Shown here piece after piece: positions 1-7,404 of a DNA stretch of 64,000 nucleotides; the stretch's first letter is position 1, and every line of letters starts with the position of its first letter. The stretch is from Halosegnis rubeus (GTDB taxonomy: Archaea; Halobacteriota; Halobacteria; Halobacteriales; Haloarculaceae): NCBI RefSeq assembly GCF_009184545.1, contig NZ_QJOW01000002.1, forward strand, positions 124,001-188,000, given 5' to 3'. The notes below the pieces were generated by a model. That model had not been told where the DNA came from. It did no database searches and saw only the letters and a list, made by a program, of their open reading frames with translations. The position numbers and the translations under genes were made by a program.

Positions 1-70
1 CTGTATCCACGCCCTTCTCGGACGCTTGGCTGTTCTCCTGATTGCCAGAGTCGTTGCTGTTGCGTTGCAT
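1..70 (-). CDS. N-terminus of an unknown protein, cut by the left edge
   Basis: An open frame on the minus strand starts at the ATG at 68-70 and runs off the left edge. The visible residues begin MQRNSNDSGNQENSQ and are polar and Asn/Gln/Ser-rich. A GAGGTGA Shine-Dalgarno match sits about 5 bases before the ATG (minus-strand reading of about 74-82), which is unusual here because most genes in the window look leaderless; it decides the start. The gene reads away from the integrase and would lie inside the integrated element. Too little protein is visible to name a family. Confidence 0.5.
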   Translation of the reverse strand, partial: MQRNSNDSGNQENSQASEKGVDT

Positions 71-434
71 TTTCTGTCACCTCACAAGCCAGAGTCGTCG
101 CTCAAGAGCCGTCCTGAACAGTCTCACGACTGCCAGACCCACTGCTCAAACCACCGTCTACACGGACACCCTCAGCAGGAGAAGTGGCTACTCAGCGAGC
201 GATACGTTTCTGACTTCCTTACATTACTATACGGGAGATTATCACTTAAAGGTGGCGGCGAGTTTTTTCGCCATTTTATGGACATAGAGGCCCCATTAGC
301 CTGCCTTTCTAGACGAACGTGGGTACCATATCACTTTTAAATCCTACTGTGTTATCTCTGCTGTCTGTCATTCTAAGAGGAGTGGTCTACCACTCCTTTC
401 ACTCCTCCATATGTAACCTATGACAATCGGGCGG
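71..434. other. Gene-free stretch inside the integrated element
   Basis: No convincing gene is seen. Base composition is visibly more AT-rich than the chromosome to the right. Two small inverted repeats are present: GGCGA/TCGCC at 257-272 around a run of T, and a 9-bp perfect repeat AGGAGTGGT/ACCACTCCT at 378-397 just past the stop codon of the integrase gene. The second could be a terminator stem or an operator. Confidence 0.5.
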
Positions 435-1433
435 TCACACCGAGTCGAGGTACTCTCTCCGTTGCTCCATCTTCTCCTCCTCGGTCATCTTGTTGTAGTG
501 CCTGTCGAGAATGTCGGGCGAGACATCTGCCCTGTCAGAGACGACCTGCTTCGGCACGTCGTTCTTCAGGAGATGAGTTAGGCTCCCCTTCCGCAAGCAG
601 TGGGGACTCCGTGATTGCTCGCACTTGCTGGCGTAGGAGTAGGGGTACTGTTCGGCACAACAGCAGGACTCCCCGTGGTAGCAGGGTCGGGTGATGTGGT
701 ACACGAGGGCACGGATGTTGCTCTGGCTCACACGCCCTTGCTTAGTAGTAATGAGCGGCTCTCGTCCGTTGTCGTCAGTTACGTCGGGACGAGTGTGGGT
801 TATCCAATCGCTCAGGACTTCACAGGTACGTTCTGGCAAGGCGATGGTTCGCTCTGCCCTCTTGCCATTCTTGAGAGACGTTCCTTCGTCGGGACGATGC
901 CGTATTGCGAGTGCTTGCTCCTCCGAGCGGAAGTCTTCGAGATCGAGCGAGTGTAGGGTACCCATCCGTATCGAGGTCGCCCAGAACATCTCGAAGAGGA
1001 CGTGCTTTCGAGAGGCGTACTCGAACCGTTCGAGATACTCCCGAATCTTCCCTGCCCGCTCTCCGTCCAGCATCTCGTCCTTCACGTCTTCGTTGGCATC
1101 GAGGGTCGGAAGCAGAATCTCCTCGTGGGTGCCTGACTCGACAGCGTCGATGCTCTCACAGAATCGCACGAAGGCTCGGAGCGTCGAGAGTTGGGTCCGA
1201 AGCGACACAGGGTTGAGGTCGCCGTCGTCCTTCCGCCAGAGTCGGTAATCGTACAGCCTGCGACCGGTGAGGCCGTTGAGGTTGGTGAGGTTCTCCTGTC
1301 CACACCAGCGCACGAAGTGCTTGAGACGGTATCTGTGAGCCTGTACGGTTCTCTCAGAAGCGTCGTCTTCCCGTTGTGCGAGGTAGAGGTCTACCGCTTT
1401 CTGTGGTGCGATGGGTTCGAGGTTTTGGGTCAT
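435..1433 (-). CDS. Tyrosine recombinase / phage-type integrase
   Basis: A 332-residue site-specific recombinase expected to integrate or excise the element at its left. Residues about 10-95 look like an N-terminal core-binding (SAM-like) domain. The catalytic domain shows Arg156 (TSIRMGTLHSL), the His278-x-x-Arg281 pair (SPHCLRKGS) and the nucleophile Tyr313 in RHYNK. The second catalytic His/Trp position is not clear: the local sequence is VVSDRADVS. An unusual Cys-rich insert (Cys251, 257, 258, 259, 271) before the HxxR motif may bind zinc. The gene reads leftwards and its 5' end is about 80 bases from a tRNA 3'-end copy, the normal layout for an integrase at an attachment site. The family is clear; the element type (provirus, plasmid or ICE) cannot be told. 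Confidence 0.9.
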   Translation of the reverse strand: MTQNLEPIAPQKAVDLYLAQREDDASERTVQAHRYRLKHFVRWCGQENLTNLNGLTGRRLYDYRLWRKDDGDLNPVSLRTQLSTLRAFVRFCESIDAVESGTHEEILLPTLDANEDVKDEMLDGERAGKIREYLERFEYASRKHVLFEMFWATSIRMGTLHSLDLEDFRSEEQALAIRHRPDEGTSLKNGKRAERTIALPERTCEVLSDWITHTRPDVTDDNGREPLITTKQGRVSQSNIRALVYHITRPCYHGESCCCAEQYPYSYASKCEQSRSPHCLRKGSLTHLLKNDVPKQVVSDRADVSPDILDRHYNKMTEEEKMEQRREYLDSV

Positions 1434-1514
1434 CGGTTGTCATCTCCGCGAACCCACGACGTCGGTCGGGGAAGCCGAGCAGATTGCCCGATGCCACCCT
1501 GTTATCGCGCCGCA

Positions 1515-1542
1515 GTCCCCCGTTCAAATCGGGGAGGGCGGA
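1515..1542 (+). other. Probable attachment site: 3' end of a tRNA gene
   Basis: These 28 bases read as the 3' part of a tRNA: T-stem CCCCG (1518-1522), loop TTCAAAT, T-stem CGGGG (1530-1534), acceptor strand AGGGCGG (1535-1541) and discriminator A (1542). No matching 5' acceptor CCGCCCT, D-arm or anticodon arm lies upstream, so it is a fragment and not a gene. A C1-G72 acceptor end is typical of archaeal tRNA-Tyr, so I infer that target. With the recombinase beside it, this is best read as the right attachment site of an element whose other end and intact tRNA lie to the left of the window. Confidence 0.75.
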
Positions 1543-1754
1543 CTACTTCTCACGCCGTATCAGGGCATCCGACAGTTCCCACGCTGTCGTGCGATTTCGG
1601 CGGTTGCTCGACCTCGGAAAATCGTGAGTGGAACGAGGAGACGAACGGTGTCCGTCGCCGTCGGGCGATTTCCGTAGCTGAAACTTGTCTCCCGTCTTCT
1701 TGACCGCCCCGTTGGTCGCCGACTCGTCTTGACTGCCGTCTGGTTTGACACACG

Positions 1755-1761
1755 TTTTAAA
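1755..1761 (+). promoter_or_regulatory. TATA box of the broken sensor-kinase gene
   Basis: TTTTAAA lies 25-31 bases before the GTG at 1786, the spacing expected for a leaderless haloarchaeal transcript. The promoter looks intact although the gene it drives is broken. Confidence 0.55.
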
Positions 1762-1785
1762 TTGGGATGGGTTCCACAGTACAGT

Positions 1786-2338
1786 GTGACAGCCCGGGTG
1801 ATCTGCCTCGGTCAGGCGTACGACGGGGCGGTTGGGGACGCGCTGTCGGCTGCCGGCTACACGGTGGAGACAGTCGCGACGCCGGCGGATGCCCGCGAGC
1901 GGCTGCCCGGTGCAGCCGCGCTCGTCGTCGGGCCGGCAATCTCACCCGAGGAGACGCTCTCGTTGTGTCGACAGGACGTGTCGGTCGTGGTCTACGCCGA
2001 CGAGGGGGACGCTTCCTTCGCGAGTGACCTGTTCGCGGCTGGTGCCGACGATTACGTTCTCAGCGACGAGTGCCCGCCGGCTGCGCTTCCCGACCGGCTG
2101 GGAGCGTCGGTGGCGGTGGCTCCCGACCGGCTTCTACGTCGCCGACGACGGGCCGGGCGTGCCCGCCGACGAGCGCGACCAGGTGTTCGAGTTCGGCCAC
2201 TCCGGCGGCGACGGCACCGGCTTCGGGCTCGCCATCGTCCGCTCTATCGCCGAGGCACACGACTGGACAGTGTCGCTCACGGACAGCGAGTCGGGCGGGG
2301 CACGCTTCGAGTTCACCGGCGTCGAGTTCGTGGAGTGA
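1786..2338 (+). pseudogene. Broken receiver/histidine-kinase gene (internal deletion with frameshift)
   Basis: The GTG at 1786 opens a frame encoding a receiver-like domain (VTARVICLGQAYDGA, then a conserved AGADDYVLSDE block) for about 105-115 residues. Around 2100-2140 coding continues in the next frame with the C-terminal half of a HATPase_c domain: VADDGPGVPADERDQVFE and a G-box GTGFGLAIVRSIAEAH, ending at the TGA at 2336-2338. A hybrid kinase should have PAS/GAF, HisKA and N-box regions between these parts. All are missing, so I infer a large out-of-frame deletion. The gene lies directly beside the attachment site. The protein as encoded cannot be a working kinase. Confidence 0.75.
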
Positions 2339-2374
2339 CGACACGACTTTGAGCGGGAGACTCCACCCGCCGGT

Positions 2375-3037
2375 ATGCACGACCGGACACCTGCCGGTGG
2401 AGAGACGCCGACCGCGGAGCCAATCGAGCCGAGCGCGCCCGACGACTTCGGCTGTACGCAGGCGTGGTGGGGTGACGGGAAGGGGAAGACGACCGCCGCC
2501 CTCGGGATGGGGATGCGCGCGGCCGGTCACGGCTACCGCGTCCATCTGCTCCAGTTAATGAAAGGTGGCGCAGACAGCGTCGAGTCGACTCGCGGCGAGT
2601 ACAACGCCATCGCCGCCCTCCCCGGCTACAGCTACGAGAACCTCGGCCACTACGGCTGGCACGCGCTCAACGACGGAAGCGACGACCGCGACCACGAAGC
2701 GGAGGCCGCAGCCGGCTTCGAGCGCGCTCGCGAGGTCGTGGCGGCATGTCGCGAGGCCGACCTCACGACGCCATTCGACCCCGATGGCCCCGCCGACGAG
2801 GGGGTCCACATGCTCATCGTGGACGAACTGCTGTACGCCGTCGACCGCGACCTCGTCTCGTCGGACGCGGTCGTCGAGTTCGTGGAGTCAAAGCCCGAGT
2901 CGCTCGAACTCGTACTCACCGGCTCACACTCCTCGCCGGCGTATCTGGAGGGCGTCGCCGACCTCGTCTCCAACGTTCGGAAGGTGACTCATCCGTTCGA
3001 CGCCGGGATTCGGGCGCGCCGCGGCACCGAGTACTGA
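2375..3037 (+). CDS. cobA: Cob(I)alamin / cob(I)yrinic acid a,c-diamide adenosyltransferase, CobA type
   Basis: A 220-residue enzyme that transfers the adenosyl group of ATP to the cobalt of corrinoids. The P-loop GDGKGKTTAALG starts at residue 33, and the later blocks HLLQLMKGG, LIVDELLYAVD and ELVLTGSH match the CobA/CobO/BtuR family; length is normal with about 25 extra N-terminal residues. It stands alone rightwards, 37 bases after the broken kinase gene, near the leftward cobamide operon at 5-9 kb whose enzymes act on adenosylated corrinoids. Start chosen at the first ATG. Family assignment is secure. Confidence 0.93.
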   Translation: MHDRTPAGGETPTAEPIEPSAPDDFGCTQAWWGDGKGKTTAALGMGMRAAGHGYRVHLLQLMKGGADSVESTRGEYNAIAALPGYSYENLGHYGWHALNDGSDDRDHEAEAAAGFERAREVVAACREADLTTPFDPDGPADEGVHMLIVDELLYAVDRDLVSSDAVVEFVESKPESLELVLTGSHSSPAYLEGVADLVSNVRKVTHPFDAGIRARRGTEY

Positions 3038-3208
3038 GCGTCGGACGCAGCGACGACGGGCGGCGAACGGTCGTCGGACGCGGCGAAACAGCTATACTGC
3101 GGCCGTATTCAGCCCCGAACGGAGGTCCGTGCGCGACCTCTCACGCTCCTTCCCGTTTCCGTTCGCGGCGAGCCGTAGAGTTATGCCGCCGGCCCCGCCA
3201 CCCCCTGT

Positions 3209-4402
3209 ATGTCAGACGACGACACCCACGGCGAGCAGTTCGGCGTGAAACAGATTCGCGAGGTGTACCGACGCGGGATGTTCGACGGCGAGACGCCCGA
3301 CTTCCCCGTCTCCTTCGAGACGCTGCGCGAGGAGGCCACAGAACGGATGTCGTGGCAGGCGCAGGCGTACATCCACGGCGGGGCCGGCACCGAAGAGACC
3401 TTCGAGCGCAACAAGGAGTTCTCGCGCTGGCGCATCGTCCCCCGAATGTTACGTGGCGTCGCCGACCGAGACCTCTCGGTCGACGTCCTCGGTGAGGAAC
3501 ACGCCTACCCGCTGATGATTACCCCGCTCGGGGTGCAGGGACTCGTCCACGAGGAGGGAGAACTCGCGACGGCACGCGCCGCCGCCGACCTCGACGTGCC
3601 GTTCGTCCTCTCGTCGCTCTCCACCCGGTCGATGGAAGAGGTGGCGGACGCCCTCGGTGACACGCCGAAGTGGTTCCAGTACTACTGGTCTGCAGACCGT
3701 GACGTGGCGGCGTCGTTCCTCGACCGCGCCGAGGAGGCCGGCTACGAGGCCATCGTGCTCACCGTCGACGCGCCGACGCTCGGCTGGCGCGAACGGCTCC
3801 TCTCGAAGGGGTATTACCCGTTCCTCGACGGCGAGGGCATGGGCAACTACTTCTCGGACCCGGCGTTCCGGGAGTCGCTCGACGAGCCGCCGGAAGAGGA
3901 CCCCGAGGCCGCCGTCGACCGCTTCCTCTCCGTCTTCGGCGACGCCTCGCTCACGTGGGACGACCTGGAGTTCGTCTTCGAACGAACCGACCTGCCGGTC
4001 ATCATCAAGGGAATTCTCCATCCCGAAGACGCGCGCAAGGCGGTCGAGGCGGGCGCGGCGGGCGTGCAGGTCTCCACTCACGGCGGCCGCCAAATCGACG
4101 GCTCCATCTCCGCAATCGAAGCGCTCCCGGAGATCGTCGAGGAGGTCGGCGACGAGACGACGGTGCTGTTCGACTCGGGCATCCGCCGCGGCGAGCACGC
4201 GTTCAAAGCCCTCGCGCTCGGGGCCGACTCGGTGATGCTCGGTCGCCCGTTCGTCTACGGACTGGCCCACTCCGGCCAGGACGGCGTTGAGCAGGTCCTC
4301 CGCAACACGCTCTCGCAACTCGACCTCACGATGGGGCTTGCGGGCATCGACGCCGCGAGCGATATCGACTCCGAGGCCGTGCGCGACGAGAAGACCCTCT
4401 AA
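3209..4402 (+). CDS. FMN-dependent 2-hydroxy-acid dehydrogenase/oxidase (lactate monooxygenase-like)
   Basis: A 397-residue TIM-barrel flavoprotein of the family of glycolate oxidase, L-lactate dehydrogenase and lactate 2-monooxygenase. The active-site block VQVSTHGGRQIDGS (about residue 285, catalytic His in STHGGRQ), the FMN-binding LPVIIKGILHPEDA and FDSGIRRGEHAFKALALGAD are well conserved. Substrate is not decidable from sequence; lactate or another 2-hydroxy acid is likely. Its TAA shares bases with the TAG of cobS on the other strand (CTAA at 4399-4402). It probably has its own promoter in the 171-base gap after cobA. Confidence 0.88.
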   Translation: MSDDDTHGEQFGVKQIREVYRRGMFDGETPDFPVSFETLREEATERMSWQAQAYIHGGAGTEETFERNKEFSRWRIVPRMLRGVADRDLSVDVLGEEHAYPLMITPLGVQGLVHEEGELATARAAADLDVPFVLSSLSTRSMEEVADALGDTPKWFQYYWSADRDVAASFLDRAEEAGYEAIVLTVDAPTLGWRERLLSKGYYPFLDGEGMGNYFSDPAFRESLDEPPEEDPEAAVDRFLSVFGDASLTWDDLEFVFERTDLPVIIKGILHPEDARKAVEAGAAGVQVSTHGGRQIDGSISAIEALPEIVEEVGDETTVLFDSGIRRGEHAFKALALGADSVMLGRPFVYGLAHSGQDGVEQVLRNTLSQLDLTMGLAGIDAASDIDSEAVRDEKTL

Positions 4403-5127
4403 ACGAGAAGCAGACCGGCGTACAGCCCGGCTAGCCGCCCGAGTTCGTTCGTCGCGCCGAACACGTCACCGTTGACGCCCCCCAGTTTCTCGTCTGCCCA
4501 CCGACGGAGCCACCACGCGACCGCGGGCGGCGCGGCGAGTGCGGCCGGCACCGCGAGTCCACCGAACGCGGCGAGACCGACCGCCGGCACCGCGACGACG
4601 AGCGGTCCAACCATATCCGTGGGGTCGCATTGTTCCGTGAACGCGCTCGCGAATCCCTCGTGGCTCGCGCGCCCGGTGCACGCGAGTGCTGCCATCGCCA
4701 GCTTCGCACCGACCTCGCTCGCGAGGACGACTGTCACTCCCGTCCGGAGCGGGAGCCGTGCCAGTCCCAATCCGGCGAGGGCCAACCCGACGAGTGCGAC
4801 CCCGAGCGCGAGCACCGCGCCGACGCCGACCTCGCTGTCTTTCAACACCGCGCGCCGTCGCTCGCTGTCCCCGTGGACGACCATCGCGTCACCGAGGTCG
4901 GCTAGTCCGTCGAAGTGGTTCACCCCCGTCACGAGCACGAGTGCGACGAGATACGCGAACGGGACGCCCAGCGTGGGAACAAAAAGCGCGAGCGCCGCCA
5001 GCCCGCCGACGAGCCAGCCGACGACGGGAAAGGCCCACGGCGCGCGAGCGAAGGCGTCCCAGTCGTCCCCGTCGGCGCTGACCGGAATCCGGGTCAGAAA
5101 GCCGACTGCACCGCGGAGTGTGCCCAT
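4399..5127 (-). CDS. cobS: Adenosylcobinamide-GDP ribazoletransferase (cobalamin synthase)
   Basis: A 242-residue integral membrane enzyme that joins alpha-ribazole (phosphate) to adenosylcobinamide-GDP. The N-terminus GAVGFLTRIPV and the block HFDGLADLGDAMVVHG, with the acidic residues typical of CobS, are clear; several hydrophobic Gly/Ala/Leu-rich segments follow. An ATG at 5125-5127 overlaps the stop of cbiB in an ATGA arrangement, so I prefer it to an in-frame start 45 bases upstream. Last gene of the leftward cobamide operon; its stop overlaps that of the convergent flavoprotein gene. Confidence 0.92.
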   Translation of the reverse strand: MGTLRGAVGFLTRIPVSADGDDWDAFARAPWAFPVVGWLVGGLAALALFVPTLGVPFAYLVALVLVTGVNHFDGLADLGDAMVVHGDSERRRAVLKDSEVGVGAVLALGVALVGLALAGLGLARLPLRTGVTVVLASEVGAKLAMAALACTGRASHEGFASAFTEQCDPTDMVGPLVVAVPAVGLAAFGGLAVPAALAAPPAVAWWLRRWADEKLGGVNGDVFGATNELGRLAGLYAGLLLV

Positions 5128-6041
5128 CAGAGCCACCCCGCGTACGCGAGCAGGAACGCGGCCAGCCCCCACACGAGCCAGCCGGCCCGCGAGACGAGCC
5201 GAATCGCCCGGTCAACATCGGCCGATTCGGGCGTCCGGGCCACGTCGTTGAGGACGTACACCCCCGGCTTTTCGAGTCGAACGGCGAGCGCCGAGGCGAC
5301 CGTCCCCATCGGCCACCCGGAGTTGGGCGAGGGGACGCGATCGACCCAGCCGCGCGCGCGCCACGGCGTCTCGGGGTCGACGGCCGCGACCGCGAGTGCG
5401 AGCGCCGACAGCCGCGCCGGGACCCACATCACGATGTCGTCGAGGCATGCGCTGGCCGTGCCGTGGCGCTTGTCCGGGTAGCCGAGCATCGAGTCCAGCG
5501 TGTTGACGGTCTTGACGAACGCGGCCGCACCGGCCGCCACGGGCAGCGAGACGAGCGCGCCGAGCGCGAACGCGAGCAGTGGCGCGACCAGCCCGTCGGC
5601 GAGGTTCTCGGCGATGCTCTCGATGGCAGCAGAGCGAATCTCACTCGCGTCGAGGTCGGAGCTGTCTCGGCCCGCCAGCGACCGAAGCCGGTCGCGCGCG
5701 GCGTCGATGTCCTCTCCGAGCAGGCGCTCGACGGCGCGCGCCTCGGCCAACAACATCCGGAGGCTCGTCGCCGAGAAGAGCACGAGACCGGCCACGACAG
5801 TCGCCGCGGGTACCGACAGGGAGACTACCACGGCCACGACTGCCCCGACGCCCGCGCCGACGAGCACCGGGAGCACGATTGCGATGGAGAGACCCATCTC
5901 GGCGGGGCTGTTCCACGCCCGGTCGAGGGGAGCAATCGCTCGCCCGAGGAGCGCGACCGGGTGGACGCGGTTCGGCGGCTCGCCGACCAGCCGGTCGAGC
6001 AGGGCGGCGAGCACGACAGCGCCCGCGGCGGCGAGACTCAT
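5127..6041 (-). CDS. cbiB: Adenosylcobinamide-phosphate synthase
   Basis: A 304-residue membrane protein that attaches aminopropanol phosphate to adenosylcobyric acid. Family blocks are visible: LDRLVGEPPNRVHPVALLG at the N-terminus, AIESIAENLADGLVAPL near residue 140, TVNTLDSMLGY and RLSALAL. The start overlaps the stop of the HAD gene by 4 bases (6038-6041), and the end overlaps the start of cobS, so the three are probably translationally coupled. It acts after CobD supplies the phosphorylated linker. Confidence 0.93.
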   Translation of the reverse strand: MSLAAAGAVVLAALLDRLVGEPPNRVHPVALLGRAIAPLDRAWNSPAEMGLSIAIVLPVLVGAGVGAVVAVVVSLSVPAATVVAGLVLFSATSLRMLLAEARAVERLLGEDIDAARDRLRSLAGRDSSDLDASEIRSAAIESIAENLADGLVAPLLAFALGALVSLPVAAGAAAFVKTVNTLDSMLGYPDKRHGTASACLDDIVMWVPARLSALALAVAAVDPETPWRARGWVDRVPSPNSGWPMGTVASALAVRLEKPGVYVLNDVARTPESADVDRAIRLVSRAGWLVWGLAAFLLAYAGWL

Positions 6042-6658
6042 CGGAACAGCGCCTCCAGCGGTCGCTCGCGCACGTCGACGAACCTGCCGCCGGCCGCCTC
6101 GATACCGGCGTCGGCATCGCTGTCACCGACGTGGGTTAGTTCGCGCACCTCACAGTCGAGTTGGCGCGCGACCGCCTCGAATGCGCGCCGGTCGGGCTTT
6201 CGCCAGCCACAGGAGAGACTCGTCACGACCACGTCGAACAGCGGGTCGCGGTCGTCGTTCAGCCATCGCAGGTCGGCAGACAGGAGACTCCGGCGGGCGA
6301 GTTCCGGGACCGAACAGTTCGAAAGCAGGCCGACGGGACCGCGCTCGCGGGCACGCTCGACGGCCGCACGCGCACCCTCGCCGGCCGTCACGTCGGGTTC
6401 GAAGGCGGCGGTGACGGCGCGACGAGCGGCGTTGTCGGGGGCCGAGACGCCACGCGAGTCGAGCGCACGGGCGACGTGTGCGTGTAGCGGCACCTCGGCT
6501 CCTTCGGGCGCATCGACGTGTGGTTCGGCGTAGGCGTCGGCCCAGTCGTCGGGGACCGAGACGCCGCGCTCGCGGAGTTCGCGCGCCACGGCCGCCGCGG
6601 GGTCGGCCGGCCGGGCAGCGTCGACGAGCGTGCCGAACAGATCGAACGTAACGGGCAC
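6038..6658 (-). CDS. HAD-superfamily phosphatase in the cobamide operon
   Basis: 206 residues with all HAD motifs: FDLFGTLVD at the N-terminus (motif I), LLSNCS (II), a Lys in CGWRKPDRRAF (III) and HVGDSDADAG (IV). The start is GTG at 6656-6658, giving VPVTFDLFGTL. It sits between cbiZ (20-base gap) and cbiB (4-base overlap). The operon has no CobC- or CobZ-type alpha-ribazole phosphatase, so this enzyme could remove that phosphate from the nucleotide loop. That is inference from position; the HAD family covers many substrates. Confidence 0.85.
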   Translation of the reverse strand: MPVTFDLFGTLVDAARPADPAAAVARELRERGVSVPDDWADAYAEPHVDAPEGAEVPLHAHVARALDSRGVSAPDNAARRAVTAAFEPDVTAGEGARAAVERARERGPVGLLSNCSVPELARRSLLSADLRWLNDDRDPLFDVVVTSLSCGWRKPDRRAFEAVARQLDCEVRELTHVGDSDADAGIEAAGGRFVDVRERPLEALFR

Positions 6659-6678
6659 ACTCCGAGCAGGCGGGCCGC

Positions 6679-7404
6679 CTACTTCGGCGTATCGCTCGGC
6701 TCGAACACGTCCGCCCGCACCGTCGTCTCGACGCCGTACGCCGCATCGGCGACCGATTCGGGGAGCGACCGGTCGGCGTACCGGGAGGCGAGACTTCCAC
6801 GCACCGCCTCGCGCACACAGGCGCGGGCCGCCCGGCCCACCGCGGTCGCACTCCCTGCGAACTGTGCCCGCTCGCCGTCGCGTGCGCTCCCGACGATGAC
6901 GGCATCGGAGGTCGTCCCCGGGACCCCCGTCTCGTGGAGGAGAGTGGCGGCCTTCGTCTCGGCGACGAGCGCGAGCAGGCTGGCGAGCGCGCCGTCCGGG
7001 AGCCGTCGCGTCGTCGCCAACAGGACGTTCACGGTTCCGGGTTTCGGCGGCCTGTCACCGGATTTCGGCTCCGTCGGCTCCGTCGGCCCGTCGTCGAGGT
7101 CCATCGGCAACCCGGCCGGGTTCGATACGCCGGCCGTCGCGATTGCCGTAACGGAGTCGAGTCGCGCCCCTCTCGCGTGCTGCTGTTCCACCCCAGTCAG
7201 CAGGGTCGGGCCGTCGCCGAATTCGGCCTCGCGGCGGCGCTCGCGAGCGTAGGTCGCGAGGTCGGTCCGGTCGAACCCCTCCGGGACGGTGACGTTGTAC
7301 GCCACCTCCCCTTCGGTGTAGCCGCCGTCGAAGCCGGCCGACAGCCACCGCGTCGCCGGCCCGTGAAGCCGACAGACGCCCGCCCGGTGGTCACTCCGAT
7401 ACAT
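6679..7404 (-). CDS. cbiZ: Adenosylcobinamide amidohydrolase
   Basis: A 241-residue enzyme that hydrolyses adenosylcobinamide to adenosylcobyric acid, letting archaea salvage incomplete corrinoids. Visible family blocks are WLSAGFDGGYTEGEVAYNVTV near residue 20, LLTGVEQQHARG, the variable-loop region after TAIATAGVSNP, and VNVLLATTRRLPDGAL. A Pro/Glu-rich spacer (GPTEPTEPKSGDRPPKPG) splits the domain. Start is the ATG at 7402-7404, 14 bases inside the end of cobD; a longer frame upstream is cobD read in another frame. Operon order cobD-cbiZ-HAD-cbiB supports the role. Confidence 0.9.
   Translation of the reverse strand: MYRSDHRAGVCRLHGPATRWLSAGFDGGYTEGEVAYNVTVPEGFDRTDLATYARERRREAEFGDGPTLLTGVEQQHARGARLDSVTAIATAGVSNPAGLPMDLDDGPTEPTEPKSGDRPPKPGTVNVLLATTRRLPDGALASLLALVAETKAATLLHETGVPGTTSDAVIVGSARDGERAQFAGSATAVGRAARACVREAVRGSLASRYADRSLPESVADAAYGVETTVRADVFEPSDTPK

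Noticed and set aside
26-340. Plus-strand frames of 81-104 codons at the left edge
   Set aside because: They oppose the SD-led minus-strand start at 70 and have unnatural composition (Cys/His/Leu/Ser-rich), no start signals.
1560-1751. 63-codon minus-strand frame between the att site and the broken kinase gene
   Set aside because: Basic, Arg/Thr-rich, no motif, no promoter seen; probably chance.
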